Of a DNA stretch of 64,000 nucleotides, positions 54,571-64,000 are shown one piece after another. A program made the translations under genes and the position numbers. Numbering within the stretch: position 1 is the stretch's first letter; every line of letters begins with the position of its first letter. Origin of the DNA: Cryptomeria japonica. Taxonomy: Eukaryota; Streptophyta; Pinopsida; Cupressales; Cupressaceae. The notes beneath the pieces were generated by a model. That model was not told the DNA's origin, made no database searches, and saw nothing but the letters and a program-made list of their open reading frames with translations. The DNA is taken from positions 265,251,074-265,315,073 of the forward strand of contig NC_081407.1 in the NCBI RefSeq assembly GCF_030272615.1. Direction: 5' to 3'.

Positions 54571-55116
54571 AAGACACCAAGGTATGTAAAATTAAATCAT
54601 TTTGAAGATCAAATCATTGGAGATAGGAACAAGGGAGTTATGATAAGAAGAAGACTGGCAAATGAAGAGGTATGTCTTATTTCTCAAATTGAACTGGCAT
54701 ATGTTATTGAAGCTTGTAAAGATAAACATTGGTTAAAAGCTATGGAAGATGAATTAGATCAGATAGAGAAGAATGAGACTTGGACCTTAGTTCCCCGGCC
54801 AAAAAATAAGAATGTTATTGGAACTAAATGGGTTTTTAGGAATAAATTTAATGAGTATGGTCAAGTTGTAATAAACAAGGCTAGATTGGTTTGTAAAAGA
54901 TATTCTCAAATGGAAGGAATTGATTATGGTGAGACATTTGCACCTGTAGCTAGAATTGAAGCTGTTAGACTATTTCTTGCCTATGCAGCTTATAAGACCT
55001 ATAAGGTTTATCAAATGGATATTAAATGTGCATTTTTGAATGGTGAACTTGAAGAAGAAGTATACATTGAGAAACCTGATGGATTTTCACTGACATATGA
55101 TAAAGATATGGTTTGA
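54571..55116 (+). pseudogene. pol: C2 reverse transcriptase N-terminal half
   Basis: [79 protein letters not shown] at 55114 replaces the Trp of the usual '[13 protein letters not shown]'; the frame continues. Confidence 0.9.
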
Positions 55117-55600
55117 AGATTGAAGAAAGCTTTATATGGATTGAAACAAGCTCCTAGAGCTTGGTATGCAAGGCTGGATAAATATCTTTTGAAGCTTGGT
55201 TTTACTAAAGGCATTGCTAATAGTAATTTATATTATAAGATTGTTAATGATGATATTCTGATTATTTGTTGATGATATCATTTTTGGAGGAGAAGATAAA
55301 TTGTGCATGGAATTCTCTAATAATATGAAGAATGAATTTGAAATGTCCATGATTGGTGAAATGAGATTTTTCTTAGGTTTACAGATTACTCAAACTGACA
55401 AAGGCATTTTTATCTGTCAAACTAAGTATCTAAGGGTATTGTTGAACAAGTTTGGTATGGATAATTCCAAACCGGTAAGTATTGCTATGGTGACAAGTGA
55501 GAAATTATCTATCAAGGATACTTCTACACCGGTAAATCCAACAAGGTTTAAGTCTATGATTGGTGGTTTGTTATATCTAACTTAGACTAGACCAAACATT
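55117..55600 (+). pseudogene. pol: C2 reverse transcriptase C-terminal half
   Basis: [20 protein letters not shown], a small deletion near 55263 that shifts the frame just before [15 protein letters not shown], then FEMSMIGEMRFFLGLQI, LNKFGMDNSKPVSIAM, FKSMIGGLLYLT and TAG at 55583 at a Gln position. The active-site Asp pair is kept but lies after the frameshift. Confidence 0.9.
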
Positions 55601-56218
55601 ATGAATGCAGTAAGTATTATTTCAAGATATCAAAGTAATCCTAAAGAAAATCATGAATATGCAGTAAAGAGGATATTTCGGTATTTGCAAGGAACAAAAG
55701 AATATGGCTTATGGTATTCTAGAGATGATGATTTCATTTTATGTGCATATACTGATTTAGATTGGGCAGGAGATACTGATGATAGGAAGAGCACTTCTGG
55801 TGGAGCTTTCTTTCTTAGAAAGAAACTGGTTTCATGGATCAGCAAAAAACAATCATGCATTTCTTTATCTACTGCAGAAGCTGAGTATGTTGCAGTAGCA
55901 ACTAATTGCACTCAAGTCTTGTGGATGAAGCAAATGTTGAAGGATATCAAGGTAAATTGTAGTGAACCGGTAGTTATCTACTGTGATAACTCTGCAGCTA
56001 TTGATATGTCTAAGAATCTAGTATTTCACTCTAAGACTAAGCATATATCAATAAAGTATAACTTTCTGAAGGACAAGGTAGAAGGAAAGGAAGTCAAATT
56101 GGTTTATGTGAACACTAAAGAACAAATTGCAGATATATTCACTAAACCGTTGTCTAAGGAATCATTTGAGTATTTGAGAGATAGGTTAGGGGTTTCTACC
56201 CCTCCGACAAAGACTTGA
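55601..56218 (+). CDS. pol: C2 RNase H (uninterrupted domain)
   Basis: 205 codons are open. It carries NAVSIISRYQSNPKENHEYA, VKRIFRYLQGTKEYGLWY, DLDWAGDTDDRKSTSGGAFF (first catalytic Asp), SCISLSTAEAEYVAVATNC (Glu), YCDNSAAIDMSKN (Asp), KTKHISIKYNFLKDKVEGK and KEQIADIFTKPLS. It ends with LRDRLGVSTPP and a TGA. It is the best preserved RNase H in the window but is only a domain of the polyprotein, not a gene on its own. Confidence 0.9.
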   Translation: MNAVSIISRYQSNPKENHEYAVKRIFRYLQGTKEYGLWYSRDDDFILCAYTDLDWAGDTDDRKSTSGGAFFLRKKLVSWISKKQSCISLSTAEAEYVAVATNCTQVLWMKQMLKDIKVNCSEPVVIYCDNSAAIDMSKNLVFHSKTKHISIKYNFLKDKVEGKEVKLVYVNTKEQIADIFTKPLSKESFEYLRDRLGVSTPPTKT

Positions 56219-56553
56219 TTGATGCAGTTTGTCATCAGTCTGGCATGCTTTATCAGAGATATTATTCATTCTGGTACTGATGAGTGGTGCTACTACTCAG
56301 GGGGAGTAGTCAGCTTTGAGATTCAGAGGTTTATATTCTTGCTTTGATATTTTTGTCAGATTTTTGGCATTGATGTCAAAGGGGGAGAGATAGTGATGTG
56401 AAAAATAAATTTAGAGATATCATTCACAGGGGGAGAGTTATTGATATTCAGGAGATTGTTGGTTGTCTTCCACAGGGGGAGACTTGTTTGGCATTTCTTG
56501 GAACTTAGATGTTTTTCACATCTAGTGTTGCCATCAATGCCAAAGGGGGAGAT
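56219..56553 (+). other. C2 3' noncoding region with PPT-like array
   Basis: Five purine runs: 'cagggggagtagt' (near 56298), 'aaagggggagagat' (near 56379), 'cagggggagagtt' (near 56427), 'cagggggagactt' (near 56473) and the terminal 'aaagggggagat' next to the LTR. No gene. Confidence 0.82.
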
Positions 56554-57797
56554 TGTTGGCATTATGGATGAATTGATTATGTGTTGCATTGATGTTTTAT
56601 CATTGATGTCAACACTAGCTATTATAATTGGTTACTGACAAACAAGTTTTGGTTACCGGTAGAAGATCTAGTGTTACCGGCAAAAGAGACTATCTGTTGG
56701 ACACTTCTGGCATGTTTAGATCAATGGAGTATGTTTTATTTTAGGTGTTACATGCTTCTGGAGAATGTTTTGGTCAGTTGGCATTGACTTGGTAATCGGA
56801 TGCTATCATACACTCTTGTAAACCCATACCTGCATTGGTTTAAGGTTTAATCGACAGAGCTTTCACTGAGAAATCTTGGCAGGATGCATAAGTGGTGTTG
56901 GTGCGGCTTCTAGATGGATTTCAAGATGCTGAGGATGTTCTTTGATCATGCCTCAACTGAGTGAAGACATTGCTTTGGTGTGGTGGGCCCAGATTAGATC
57001 CGGTGCCTATCTAGGTTATAGACCGGTACCATGTTAACATGTTCTCTACACATTACCGAGATGATTTATGGATTGGTTATTGTTGTTTTGGTCTTAAGCT
57101 GACATGGCATATCATTGTAAAATGGATGTATGTAATTATCTTATTGTAATATCTTATAGGTGGCTGACCTAATTGGTTTAGGCCTTAGGGTTGGTATAAA
57201 ATGATGTAAGATCTCATTATAGATTATGTGTCGTGGTCTTGGAATGCAATATCATATGTGAATGAGATTTGGTCGATCATAGGTGATCGAATTGGGATTA
57301 AGGAAGAGGTCAAAGGCCTCTAGTATTGAGTTTAATCGAGACTATAATCAAGCATGGTAGATGCTATCTCAGGAAGTTCATTATTCTGGACTGTTGTACA
57401 TTTATCTTGAGGTGGTTATTACCTATTTTTAGTCAGTGAGACTCTTTTGTAATGAGCATTACGCTCTAGGCAGTGTGCCTTCCTACATGTGCATGCCCCT
57501 CATTGTATCACATACTTTTTGCAGAAGTATCATCTAACTATGGGTAGGCTTCCCACCATGGTTTTTCCCTTTTCGGGTTTTCCATGTACAAATCATGGTG
57601 TTATGTGGTATGGTTGCATTGTGTTGATTATTTGTTTCATTGTTAAGTTTTATTGCTTACCGGTATTTGTTTCTGATATTCCGGTACTTAATGTTTATGT
57701 GATCCAGTTAAAGGTTATTAAGTGGATTAATTGATATAATCTGACAACAATTGATTCACCACCCCCCCCTCTCAGTTGTTCACCGGTTATCCTAACA
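56554..57797 (+). repeat. C2 3' LTR
   Basis: Starts TGTTGGCATTATGG and ends 'ggttatcctaaca'. It carries CCCACCATGGTTTTTCCC near 57552, a C-run near 57762 and ACCGGT/CCGGTA words. Confidence 0.88.
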
Positions 57798-57802
57798 ATT
57801 AT

Positions 57803-58828
57803 CTTATGCTCATGAATGTTAGGTGTGATCATGAGGAGATCATTTCTATTTTTAATCTCTATAGAAGGAAATTCATCTTGTGGGAATGTAATATCATTTA
57901 GTTTAGGAGAAGGGTGAGGAACCACCCTTTGTAAGGCTTCTTGGATCAACTTATGGTATGAAGATGAAGTTTGAATCAAGTCCAAAAGGGAAATCTTAGC
58001 TAATATACCATGGAGTTTCTCAACAAGATTATATTCCTTATCAACATTTTTCTTAAGATGAGGGGGGGAGGAGGGGAAGTGAGAATAACATTGGGATCTT
58101 TCTTATTGTTTCTAGTGTTATATGTGTGAGGCACTTCAAGACCATATTTATATGCTAACTGCCTTTCCATATTATTTTTTTCACACATGAATTTTGCAAC
58201 TATTAAGAAATAGCCAAGAGGTCTCTTTGGTTTGTTAGCATTAATCATAGATTTTTTTTGAGGTTGAGTGACATTTTGAAGAAATTTAGGCTTCTCACAA
58301 CTAGAAACATGAATAGTATTTAACTTGATTAATCTATTTGTTGTCCAAGGATTCATCTCTAGAGTCATCAAGGAAAGTGCTAATGATTTCATTTTCTTGT
58401 TCCAAGGCATCTTTATGGGTGGGACAAACTTTGAGAGAAGGATTAACAATAGCCATCAATGCTTTATTTTTAGAAGGGAGGTCATTAAGCTGAATGCAAG
58501 GTAATGCATCACTAAGAGAAGTAAGTATAATATCATCCTCTTGCACTAAGTTATCTTTATGAGGGAAGGATTTGTTAGTTGAAGGATAAACATTATCCTT
58601 CAAATCTTTCTCCTTGAGAGGTATATTGTTGATAGAAGTGTTAACAATATCTTCTTGCTTTCTTATTGTGGAGAAGATCTTGAGGAGAGGGACTATCATA
58701 GGTACAACAAGAAATGCATACAAAGCACATGTCACAAATTGCAAAGCATTCACTAGGATATATGTTATCAATGCCAAAATATTTACCAAAACTTTTAAGA
58801 ACATGAAAGTGAAATATAAGATATGCAT
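57803..58828 (-). pseudogene. G1 gag/protease-lead region
   Basis: Minus-strand frames: a charged segment (KEKDLKDNVYPSTNKSFPHK, EQENEIISTFLDDSRDES), KRPLGYFLIVAKFMCEKNN, TYNTRNNKKDPNVILTSPPP, and SYHKLIQEALQRVVPHPSPK, DEFPSIEIKNRNDLLMITPN near the left end. The latter part lies upstream of the protease in related gypsy elements. No capsid or knuckle is recognised. Stops and frameshifts separate the pieces. C2 lies between this and the protease half. Confidence 0.6.
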
Positions 58829-58980
58829 TAGGTCTCTTAAGATAGTAAATGTGAAACATAAGGCCTTTTTCCAAATCTAAATTAATAAACTGAATATGAA
58901 ACATAGGACATCTTTCAAAACTTTTAAGAAAGCAAATCTAAAACATAAGACATCTTTTAAAATCTTTATAAAAGTGAATA
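58790..58980. repeat. Imperfect tandem repeat in the G1 leader
   Basis: About four units of ~50 bp share 'aacataagacatcttt' followed by 'aaaacttttaagaa'. The minus strand reads repeated FLKVLKDVLCF-like peptides. Confidence 0.6.
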
Positions 58981-59493
58981 AGAAATATAGAAAAGAGAAA
59001 CATGATTGAAATATTTTTGAAGTATGATTTAAGTGTATAGGAGATATGTTTACAAATATAAATGCATTAAATGAATAACACCCAAATGAAAAATAGAAAA
59101 TATACAAGTGTAAGATATGTCGGATTTGCCAAAATATAATGGATGGAAAATAGGGATTCACAAGTTTAGCTATGTAAACTAAGAACTATACCTATCTCAC
59201 ACACATTACATTAAAAGGATATTGAAGTAAATAGATTCAACCTCAATTCTATGAGGGTAAGGTTTGAATGTAGATTGAGTTTTGTTCCCCTTTAGATTGA
59301 GTTGAAAATACAATTGAAAAGGATGTAATTTGGATGTTATTGTTAGGTAGTAGTAATAAACATTTACAAGAAATCTCAAAATAGATATGAAGGTACAAAT
59401 GCAGACATAAGAATAGGATGCAGAGGGGAACTTGCAGCCAAAATCGAGACAAGGATGCACGAGATCAAGACACATTCAGTGTCCTGGTCCTTT
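58981..59493 (-). other. G1 leader
   Basis: AT-rich, no gene seen. Directly left of the 5' LTR the minus strand reads AAAGGACCAGGACACTGAAT, in which I cannot identify a tRNA primer site. Confidence 0.45.
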
Positions 59494-60497
59494 TGTAGCG
59501 CCCTAGTCCTCAGGGGTCTCTGAAACTTCTGTAAAAGTCAATTCTATTCATCTTTGTCTCCTTTGCCTAATTCTTTGTTCTTAACTCTTGGATTTGTCAT
59601 CTACACACCAAAAGAATGAAAATTGTGTTGTGGATAGGAGTTTCCCTAACTCAAACCTTGAGTTTGGAATCAACCATATAATTGAATTGGAAAAGATTTC
59701 CTTTTGAGGGCAAGGCTAAATCTGAATTAAAATTCTTGAATTGGATTTTATTATACCTTTAAATAATGATGTAATGTCCTTAGGATAAGTCCTTCATGCA
59801 TTGATGTTATAACATGATAAATCACATAAAATAAATTGAAATTATAATTGAAACATAAATGAAGGAAATGTAGTTTGTTGATCCTTGAATCAAATCTTCT
59901 CTTGAAGTGTTGCTCTTGAATTGGAACGATAGCATAATGAGGAGATGAGATAAGAATAAGATGTTGAAATGAATTGAGAGGGACACCTTATATAGGAATT
60001 TCATAATAAAATCATCTTTAGGCCAAATTAGAATTATCATATTTTTGCACAAAGCTAGATTTGAATAGGATAGGTCTGTCTTATTATCCTCCCAAAATTT
60101 GAGATAGAAAGCATGGGACCATGTCACAATTTTTGTCCTAGTCCCGACACTTTCAGCCCAACTTTTAGGAATGTGAGATAATAGGGTTCTAATGTCGAAA
60201 TTAATTTTGTGTGACAATATATGATGTTTAGATAAGGGAAACATGTCTTGAGATTTAAAATAGGATATGATCTATGATATATCAATATAATAAAAGATAA
60301 AGGGCACAACTAAAATTAAGAGCCCAAATGAGAGTGTGATAATGTATTAAAGTGGAATGGGACTCATAATATTGAATTAAATATTAATTAATTACAATAA
60401 AGGTCCTATAATGTATAAAGAAATGGGAAATACTAAAATGGGTGTGAGAGTGTGAAATGGACACCTTAGTTAAGGATGTACAACTTGAGACACTACA
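59494..60497 (-). repeat. G1 5' LTR
   Basis: Left end TGTAGCGCCCTAGTCC, right end 'gagacactaca'. It pairs with 49047-50069. Confidence 0.82.
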
Positions 60498-61600
60498 ATA
60501 TAATTCTTCTCTATGACAGACAATTTTCTACTACAAAAGGAAATAGGATGGTCTTTGATCCCTTTGGGTTGGGCCAAAACCACTCCTATGGCGATACTGG
60601 AAGCATCTACATGAACATAAAAAAGATTACTCCAATATGGAAATGTAAGGATTGGTGCTTCCATAATCTTCAGTTTCAAAGTGTCAAATTATTTATGATC
60701 ATCTTCATTCCATGCAATACTCTTTCCATTATTCTTGTTTAGGAGTTCTTCTAGTGGCGCAACAATACTAGCATATCCCCTTATGAACTTTTTATCATAT
60801 CTAGTATATCCCAAGAATGTGTTCACTTCTGGAGCACTCTTAGGTGACAATAGGTTTAATATCAAAGAAGGATTCACCATCAATCCTTATAAATGCATAT
60901 AGTGTGGCCTAACATGGTCCCAAAGGGTGCGAAAAACATACATTTCTTCAGGTTCAATGATATCTGCATGCTTCTGCATTTGTTCAACATCATTTGGAGT
61001 ACCTATATATGATATTTGAACAATCCAAATACTATCCAATTATCCAAGTAGTCTTCTAGAAATTCGTGTATGAAATACTTAAATGTTTAACCATTATTCT
61101 CTTGAATATTATAGGGGCATTATTTAATCTAAATGAAATTGTTGTATGCATATAACACTCCCATTTTATGAGAAAAGTGGTTTTTATTTGGTCTTCTTAC
61201 CTTAACTTCACCTAGTGGTATCTGGAGAAGCCATCATGATTGAATATTTCTCTCTTGCTACTACTAATTCAAAAATTTCTTTTGTAAATATAGTGGGAAA
61301 TGGATCGTGTAAGAAATCTTTATTCAATTCCCTAAAATATACACAAATCCTTATCTTTTTGGTCTTCTTATTTTGGATCACCATGGGACTTATCCATTCT
61401 ACATATTGTTTGATGATTCTGATAGCTGCATCTTATCCAATTATGTTTTAACCTTCTTCATGTTAGGATTCAATCTTTATGGTCTTTTACAAACCATTTT
61501 AGTTACTTCCTTCATTTGGATTTTCATTACCCCTTCTTCCTCCTTAATTCCTTTCATGTCTATTAAATTTCTACGAAAGAAATTTTGGAACTTTGATAGG
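60498..61600 (-). pseudogene. pol: G2 reverse transcriptase and RNase H
   Basis: Minus-strand frames in order: degraded palm region (VDFRELNK-like near 61400), a broken catalytic region, VNPSLILNLLSPKSAPEVNT then FLGYTRYDKKFIRGYASIVA, PLEELLNKNNGKSIAWNEDD (RT end), and the RNase H lead KIMEAPILTFPYWSNLFYVH, VDASSIAIGVVLAQPKG, SFCSRKLSVIEKNY. These match the order of Ty3/gypsy RT-RNase H. G1 cuts the RNase H after the Y-x-x-x-E segment at 60497. Stops are numerous. Confidence 0.9.
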
Positions 61601-62828
61601 GTCTTCGCTACCTGGGCTACCACCTTTTCATCCTAAATAATCTCTTATTTTTACCATCTTGGGGTATCCTTTTTCCATAATGTTTTCTTCTCTCAACTTG
61701 ATCAAATTATTGTAGTATTTCCCTTTGGTTTCAATAGATTATTCTATCTCCCTTTCTCTATGATCTATCTATATGTCTATATCCTTTCTCTCATTGTCTT
61801 GTTGTATCACATAGCATTTTCTACTTGCTCCAGCTGATTCTAGGTCTAACCATTCAATATACCTACATATCAAGTCTTCTTTAGGGGTGGAGATGAAGGT
61901 TGTGACATTTCTCTTTCATGATTTGGGTTAGGACTGAACATAATTTCCTTCATTTTGATTAGTGCATTATGTATCTCTGGGTCTTTGTTGTAGAAATAAA
62001 ATGTATGTAAGAAATTTTTCATTACTTCTTCTCATGTCTTAGTTTCTCCTCTTCTCTCTTGATTGATATGCCATGTTTCCACTATGGGTGAAAATTTCCA
62101 ATAGAATAATTCAATGTATAATATGTTTTCATACTCACATTGATCTTCTAATTGGTGTAATTGGTGTATACATGTATTCGAATGGTCCTCTAGTAGGATA
62201 TATCACTTAAATTTTGGTATTTTTGGGTACTCTCCTTTATCTGGTAAATATCTTGCTCTAATCAAGGATTTAAAATATTCACATCTAGTGATAGTATCCT
62301 TGTGTGTGTTGTATCAGCATGTGGCACTATAGGTGACTGTATGCCTAAGTATTTCAAGTATGTGGCCTTCATTTCTAAAGATTAGTTATGTTTTTCTAAT
62401 GTATGCTTGCATATCCCCTACTCTAGAATAACTAGGCAACTTAATATGTGATATTTGATTGACCCAGTGAGATCCCTCATCATCTGTGCTAACGCAATTA
62501 TCTTGTGGTACCCGTTCCTTGGTGAAATCTTCCTTAGATGGTCTCCTTATCATGAATACTCTTCTAGATCTAAAGATCTTGCAAGATTATACTTTTGATT
62601 CATCATTTGTTCATACTTCCAATATAGTCTCGATATTTTTTCTCCTATCCCTCTCATTTATTTCCATTTCTCCTTTTGAATTGGGTTGCTCCCAAACCTA
62701 GATTGTAGATAGTTTAGTTATAGTGTTTATGTTCTTATCATGATCCTCATATTCCTATTCATTGAATTATTTCACATAATATTATTTTGGTTTCTCTCCC
62801 AAAGGGATATTTACTATCCTCCTATTAT
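61601..62828 (-). pseudogene. G2 interval between protease and RT, with a gag-like segment
   Basis: Reading the minus strand, broken frames give RYLPDKGEYPKIPKF, TCIHQLHQLEDQCEYEN, ILYIELFYWKFSPIVETWHI and EEVMKNFLHTFYFYNKDPEI. The pattern (hydrophobic, W, W-x-E, F-x-x-F) is gag capsid-like. Its place downstream of the protease is unexpected for a normal gag-protease-RT order. It may be a second, overlapping gypsy fragment or a rearrangement. Upstream (62.4-62.8 kb) is a charged segment with DEGSHWVNQISHIKLPS. Confidence 0.4.
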
Positions 62829-63277
62829 CTACGAATGATATTTCTTCCTTCTGACATTTGTTAGTCCTCGCAAATCAACAAACCACCTTAATCCTAAAAG
62901 TGTCTCAAAATCAAATATCTCTTTGGCTATCACAATCTCAAAATCAACAATTTGCATTACCCTCTTGACACTAACTTCTACATGTTTCCAAGTACCTAGT
63001 GTTTTCATGTTGATCCCATCTTCCAGACTAATGTTGTAGGGTGTTGGTTCAAGTGCTATTCTCCCCAAGTATTCTATATTATTTTTGGGAGTATATTCAC
63101 ATCTGCCCCTAAATCCACCATAACTCTAGAGTTTTTTTTGTGATGAATCTGGCAGTCAATAATTATTGGTCTTGTCTTCCAATTCCATCCTACTATTCTG
63201 ACTTGCAAAGTGGCTTTCTTTTTCCAATATTTGCTAATTTGTTTCAATTTCACCATGGCGTCCCTCCATTTATGCAA
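62829..63277 (-). pseudogene. pol: G2 aspartic protease
   Basis: KKATLQVRIVGWNWKTRPII, DCQIHHKKNSRVMVDLGADV, NILPKII, then LGRIALEPTPYNISLEDGIN, VEVSVKRVMQIVDFEIVIAK. The D-S-G motif reads D-L-G in VDLGADVNILPK. The surrounding sequence is a typical plant gypsy protease. A frame break falls near 63070. Confidence 0.85.
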
Positions 63278-63700
63278 TTTATTTTAGGATTCTTACATAT
63301 TGCTCTAAAAAAAATTTGTTTTGCTCCTTCTCTTTGTTTTATTCCTACTCCACTATCCTCCTCATTTGTTCCTTAATCTGCTCATGTTGATTCTTAGTAG
63401 GGAAAAAAATCTTCTTCCTCTTATGTTGTTACCACTAGCTATTTGTCAATATCAGTCCCTTGTATGGTTACCATTAATACTGTATTATTTCTCTTTGGTT
63501 TAGGTTTGATTGAGTAGTCTTATTTCTCTATATTGCTTCCTTCTGGAGTGTAATATTCATATTTCTCCTCTGTGCCATCTCCTTGTTTCTTCTAGAGGGG
63601 TCTTTAGCACTTTGTAGAGGATCCTAGCCCCCCATTGGCATTCAAGATCTTCTTATCATCATTTTTGGCCTGAGGTATTGCACTATTGTAATGTTGTTGT
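63278..63700 (-). other. G2 gag-protease linker, no domain seen
   Basis: Degenerate minus-strand sequence with lysine-rich pieces (KPKPKRN). No frame longer than about 60 codons is convincing. Confidence 0.4.
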
Positions 63701-64000
63701 GCCTTTTGATAGATAAAGATATCATGATCTACATGGCCATAAAATCTGCATTGCTTCCTTTTCTCCCCCAACATTCAACTATTTAAGGATCTATTTTACT
63801 ACAACTAAAGAAAGTAGAATTTTCTCGCCTTCGTCTTCCTTGAACTTGGCCTCTTCCTCCCTAAAATGATCCATTATTGTTGTATGGCTCTAGCTTTTAA
63901 GTGGCATTGGAAATTCTCTAGTTCTTCTACCATTGTTGTACTCTATACCCACTATCCTATGCATAAAGCTTACTTTCCATCAATCATTTTACATATGCCA
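63701..64000 (-). pseudogene. gag: G2 gag nucleocapsid remnant
   Basis: The minus strand reads KRKQCRFYGHVDHDIFIYQK near 63690-63775, a knuckle-like C-x2-[C replaced by Y]-x2-H pattern, preceded by a GRGQVQGRRRR-like basic stretch. The element runs off the window edge, so the rest of gag is not visible. Confidence 0.5.

Larger units (their letters stand above)
52350..57797 (+). mobile_element. C2: Ty1/copia retrotransposon lacking its 5' LTR
   Basis: From about 52350 the sequence reads copia gag from roughly its codon 80 (VLTNKSLAKVMWDKLQTLNE), with no 5' LTR or PBS. Protease, integrase, RT, RNase H, PPT array and 3' LTR follow in order. The 3' LTR ends at 57797, followed by ATTAT (57798-57802), not repeated on the left. 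A deletion removed the 5' end together with part of the G1 protease. Sequence is close to C4. Confidence 0.9.
49047..60497 (-). mobile_element. G1: gypsy-type element with protease but no visible RT or integrase
   Basis: LTRs at 49047-50069 and 59494-60497 (about 1.0 kb; TGTAGTGTC / TGTAGCATC start, GCTACA-like end on the minus strand). Between them are a charged gag/linker region (58.8-57.8 kb) and a protease fragment (52.35-52.11 kb), then a 2-kb 3' tail with tandem repeats. C2 is inserted between linker and protease. A clear TSD is not resolved (AGTAG on the left, ATATA on the right). Confidence 0.75.
40498..64000 (-). mobile_element. G2: Ty3/gypsy element, the oldest layer on the right
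   Basis: Right to left: gag knuckle remnants, protease, RT/RNase H, integrase and tail. The order RT before integrase identifies Ty3/gypsy. G1 interrupts it in the RNase H/integrase interval and C3 near the integrase end. Its 5' LTR is outside the window. No 3' LTR is seen. Stops are very frequent, so it is old. Confidence 0.85.

Noticed and set aside
58614-58880. Plus-strand frame in the G1 leader
   Set aside because: It is opposite the minus-strand gag/leader frames of G1, lysine-rich because of AT-rich repeats, and has no domain.
49042-60502. A TSD for G1
   Set aside because: AGTAG on the left and ATATA on the right do not match well enough. Either the LTR ends are off by a few bases or the TSD has decayed.

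Overview
The window looks like nuclear DNA of a large, retrotransposon-rich plant genome. Every recognisable coding segment belongs to a Ty1/copia or Ty3/gypsy LTR retrotransposon. Priming sites of the initiator-methionine tRNA type (TGGTATCAGAGC and variants) sit directly beside long LTRs, and most insertions have 5-bp target-site duplications (TSDs). I see no cellular gene, rRNA, tRNA, CRISPR array or bacterial feature. Deep nesting and heavy decay would fit a gymnosperm, but the sequence alone does not prove the taxon.

The window reads as a stack of nested insertions. The base is a minus-strand gypsy element, G2, which runs off the right edge. Reading leftwards it shows gag zinc-knuckle remnants, protease, RT/RNase H (60.5-61.6 kb), integrase (47.9-49.0 kb) and the integrase tail (40.5-40.6 kb). 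It is split by G1 (49047-60497, a gypsy-type element with protease but no visible RT or integrase, itself split by the 5'-truncated plus-strand copia C2) and by C3 (40648-47914, a complete but decayed minus-strand copia with two LTRs). Left of G2 lies G3 (5' LTR 39357-40492, body continuing to 36.7 kb and again at 1-359), a relative of G1.

G3 is split by C1, a minus-strand copia spanning 360-36707 with TSD GTAAC. C1 has collected five further insertions: N1 in its 3' LTR, C5 and C4 only 3 bp apart in its integrase region, C6 (a copia with only its 5' LTR left) in the integrase/protease region, and the solo LTR S1 in gag. C4 (13688-30101, plus strand) is in turn split at its protease active site by N2 (15961-25653). 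The deepest stack is therefore N2 in C4 in C1 in G3 next to or within G2.

Three of the inserted elements are unusual. N1 has copia-type LTRs, PBS and PPT but an internal frame for a coiled-coil, lysine-rich protein with no gag or pol domain. N2 has a single ~957-codon Gln/Pro/Ser-rich frame broken by only two TAG codons and no pol. C5 carries gag and protease followed by a long acidic frame where integrase, RT and RNase H should be. All three look non-autonomous and are the best candidates for something undescribed. Nearly all reading frames here are broken by stops or frameshifts, so they are listed as pseudogenes unless a domain is uninterrupted. Coordinates of LTR ends were read by eye from LTR pairs, TSDs, PBS and PPT.
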